Shown here: piece after piece, positions 30,453 to 30,678 of the stretch | How positions within the stretch are numbered: position 1 is the stretch's first letter | How the letters are laid out: each line of letters begins with the position of its first letter | NCBI RefSeq assembly: GCF_024684275.1 | Contig: NZ_JAIKXF010000098.1 | Coordinates: 1-30,678 of the forward strand | DNA: 30,678 nt | Source of the DNA: Ruminococcus sp. | GTDB taxonomy: Bacteria > Bacillota_A > Clostridia > Oscillospirales > Ruminococcaceae | Direction of reading: 5' to 3' | Made by a program: the position numbers and the translations under genes | The notes under the pieces: generated by a model | What the model was told of the DNA's origin: nothing | The model's input: the letters and a program-made list of their open reading frames with translations, nothing else | Database searches by the model: none

Positions 30453-30578
30453 TTAGCTGAAAACTATAGATGACCACCCTTCACCAACTTCACTATATAC
30501 TACTCCTGCAACACCTATATATCTATCTTTCGGATAACGATATTGAACTTTCAAAAGTCTGATATTGATTTTGAACAT
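30453..30578 (-). CDS. Small hypothetical ORF (41 aa)
   Basis: A 42-codon ORF beginning MFKINIRLLKVQYRYPKDRY and ending GWSSIVFS, preceded by AGGAG at good spacing. It is basic in the first half. A TATAAT on the minus strand (30623-30618) lies about 40 nt upstream but has a poor -35. I recognise no family; translation is plausible but not proven. Confidence 0.45.
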   Translation of the reverse strand: MFKINIRLLKVQYRYPKDRYIGVAGVVYSEVGEGWSSIVFS

Positions 30579-30644
30579 TTACTCTCCTGATTTTTGGTAA
30601 ACTCTTAGTGCCGAAATTATACCCGATTGCCCGAAAACTCGGCA

Positions 30645-30673
30645 TTGACATTTTATTGCTCATATGATATAAT
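30645..30673 (+). promoter_or_regulatory. Consensus promoter pointing out of the window
   Basis: TTGACA (30645-30650), 17 bp, TATAAT (30668-30673). It would drive a gene to the right of the window. Confidence 0.75.
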
Positions 30674-30678
30674 TAGTA

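Noticed and set aside
1..30678. CRISPR arrays, tRNA or rRNA genes, S-box or T-box riboswitches
   Set aside because: I looked for regular repeats, cloverleaf elements and the conserved T-box and SAM-riboswitch segments, especially before the Cys/Met genes, and saw none.

Overview
The window looks like a chromosomal segment from a low-GC anaerobic Clostridia member. I favour a Ruminococcus-like gut or rumen species because it combines strong Shine-Dalgarno sites, ferredoxin-linked 2-oxoacid metabolism, a two-component system with a winged-helix/SARP-like regulator, and a C-terminal beta-helix of the Cthe_2159 type. The genus is an inference. Most of the window reads as a sulfur island, followed by a large c-di-GMP protein and a gene-poor right end.

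Left part (1-8.8 kb). The right end of an IS256-family element is followed by a LysR regulator (LysR1) with its own leader peptide and attenuator-like hairpin, then the tRNA-modifying enzyme TcdA. A divergent promoter next drives a GCS2-type glutamate-cysteine ligase and a small unknown protein. A rhodanese and a MoeB/ThiF-type E1 enzyme lie head to head. A second, nearly identical divergent promoter drives a leader peptide, an ACT protein, a second unrelated glutamate-cysteine ligase, an EgtC-like class II amidotransferase and a YunG-like protein. Together they suggest gamma-glutamyl-cysteine chemistry of unknown end product.

Middle (8.8-12.3 kb). An orphan sortase, a candidate structured ncRNA, and a LytS-type histidine kinase/response regulator operon with a long 5' leader and attenuator-like hairpin. 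This part has no visible sulfur link.

Centre and right (12.3-26.4 kb, all minus strand). The genes are a four-subunit 2-oxoacid:ferredoxin oxidoreductase; an operon of PaaK-like CoA ligase, class I aminotransferase and cyclase-family hydrolase; an operon of methyltransferase, cystathionine gamma-lyase/synthase, CysK/CBS-like enzyme and a second LysR (LysR2), preceded by a leader peptide with seven Cys and five Met codons and a perfect terminator; and a sulfonate/taurine-type ABC importer whose lipoprotein carries three Cys-Cys pairs.

Two things join the island. First, four promoters (LysR1 leader, oxidoreductase, CoA ligase, ABC importer) share one architecture with invariant spacing: ATAG-N7-CTAT, 22 bp, TTGGAC, 18 bp, TATAAT or TATGAT. 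The operator fits a LysR T-N11-A box centred near -66. Second, four short, well-initiated Cys- or Met-containing leader ORFs sit in front of sulfur-related operons. My main hypothesis is a LysR-controlled sulfur-acquisition network in which an imported thio-organic acid, possibly a methylthio-carboxylate, is activated to its CoA ester, reductively carboxylated and transaminated to a sulfur amino acid, then converted to cysteine by reverse transsulfuration. The substrate is inference.

Right end (26.4-30.7 kb). A 1115-residue protein joins a LacI-type sugar-binding domain, a probable GAF-like region, an intact EAL phosphodiesterase domain and a beta-helix. About 800 bp with only one plausible small ORF follow, ending in a strong promoter that points out of the window.
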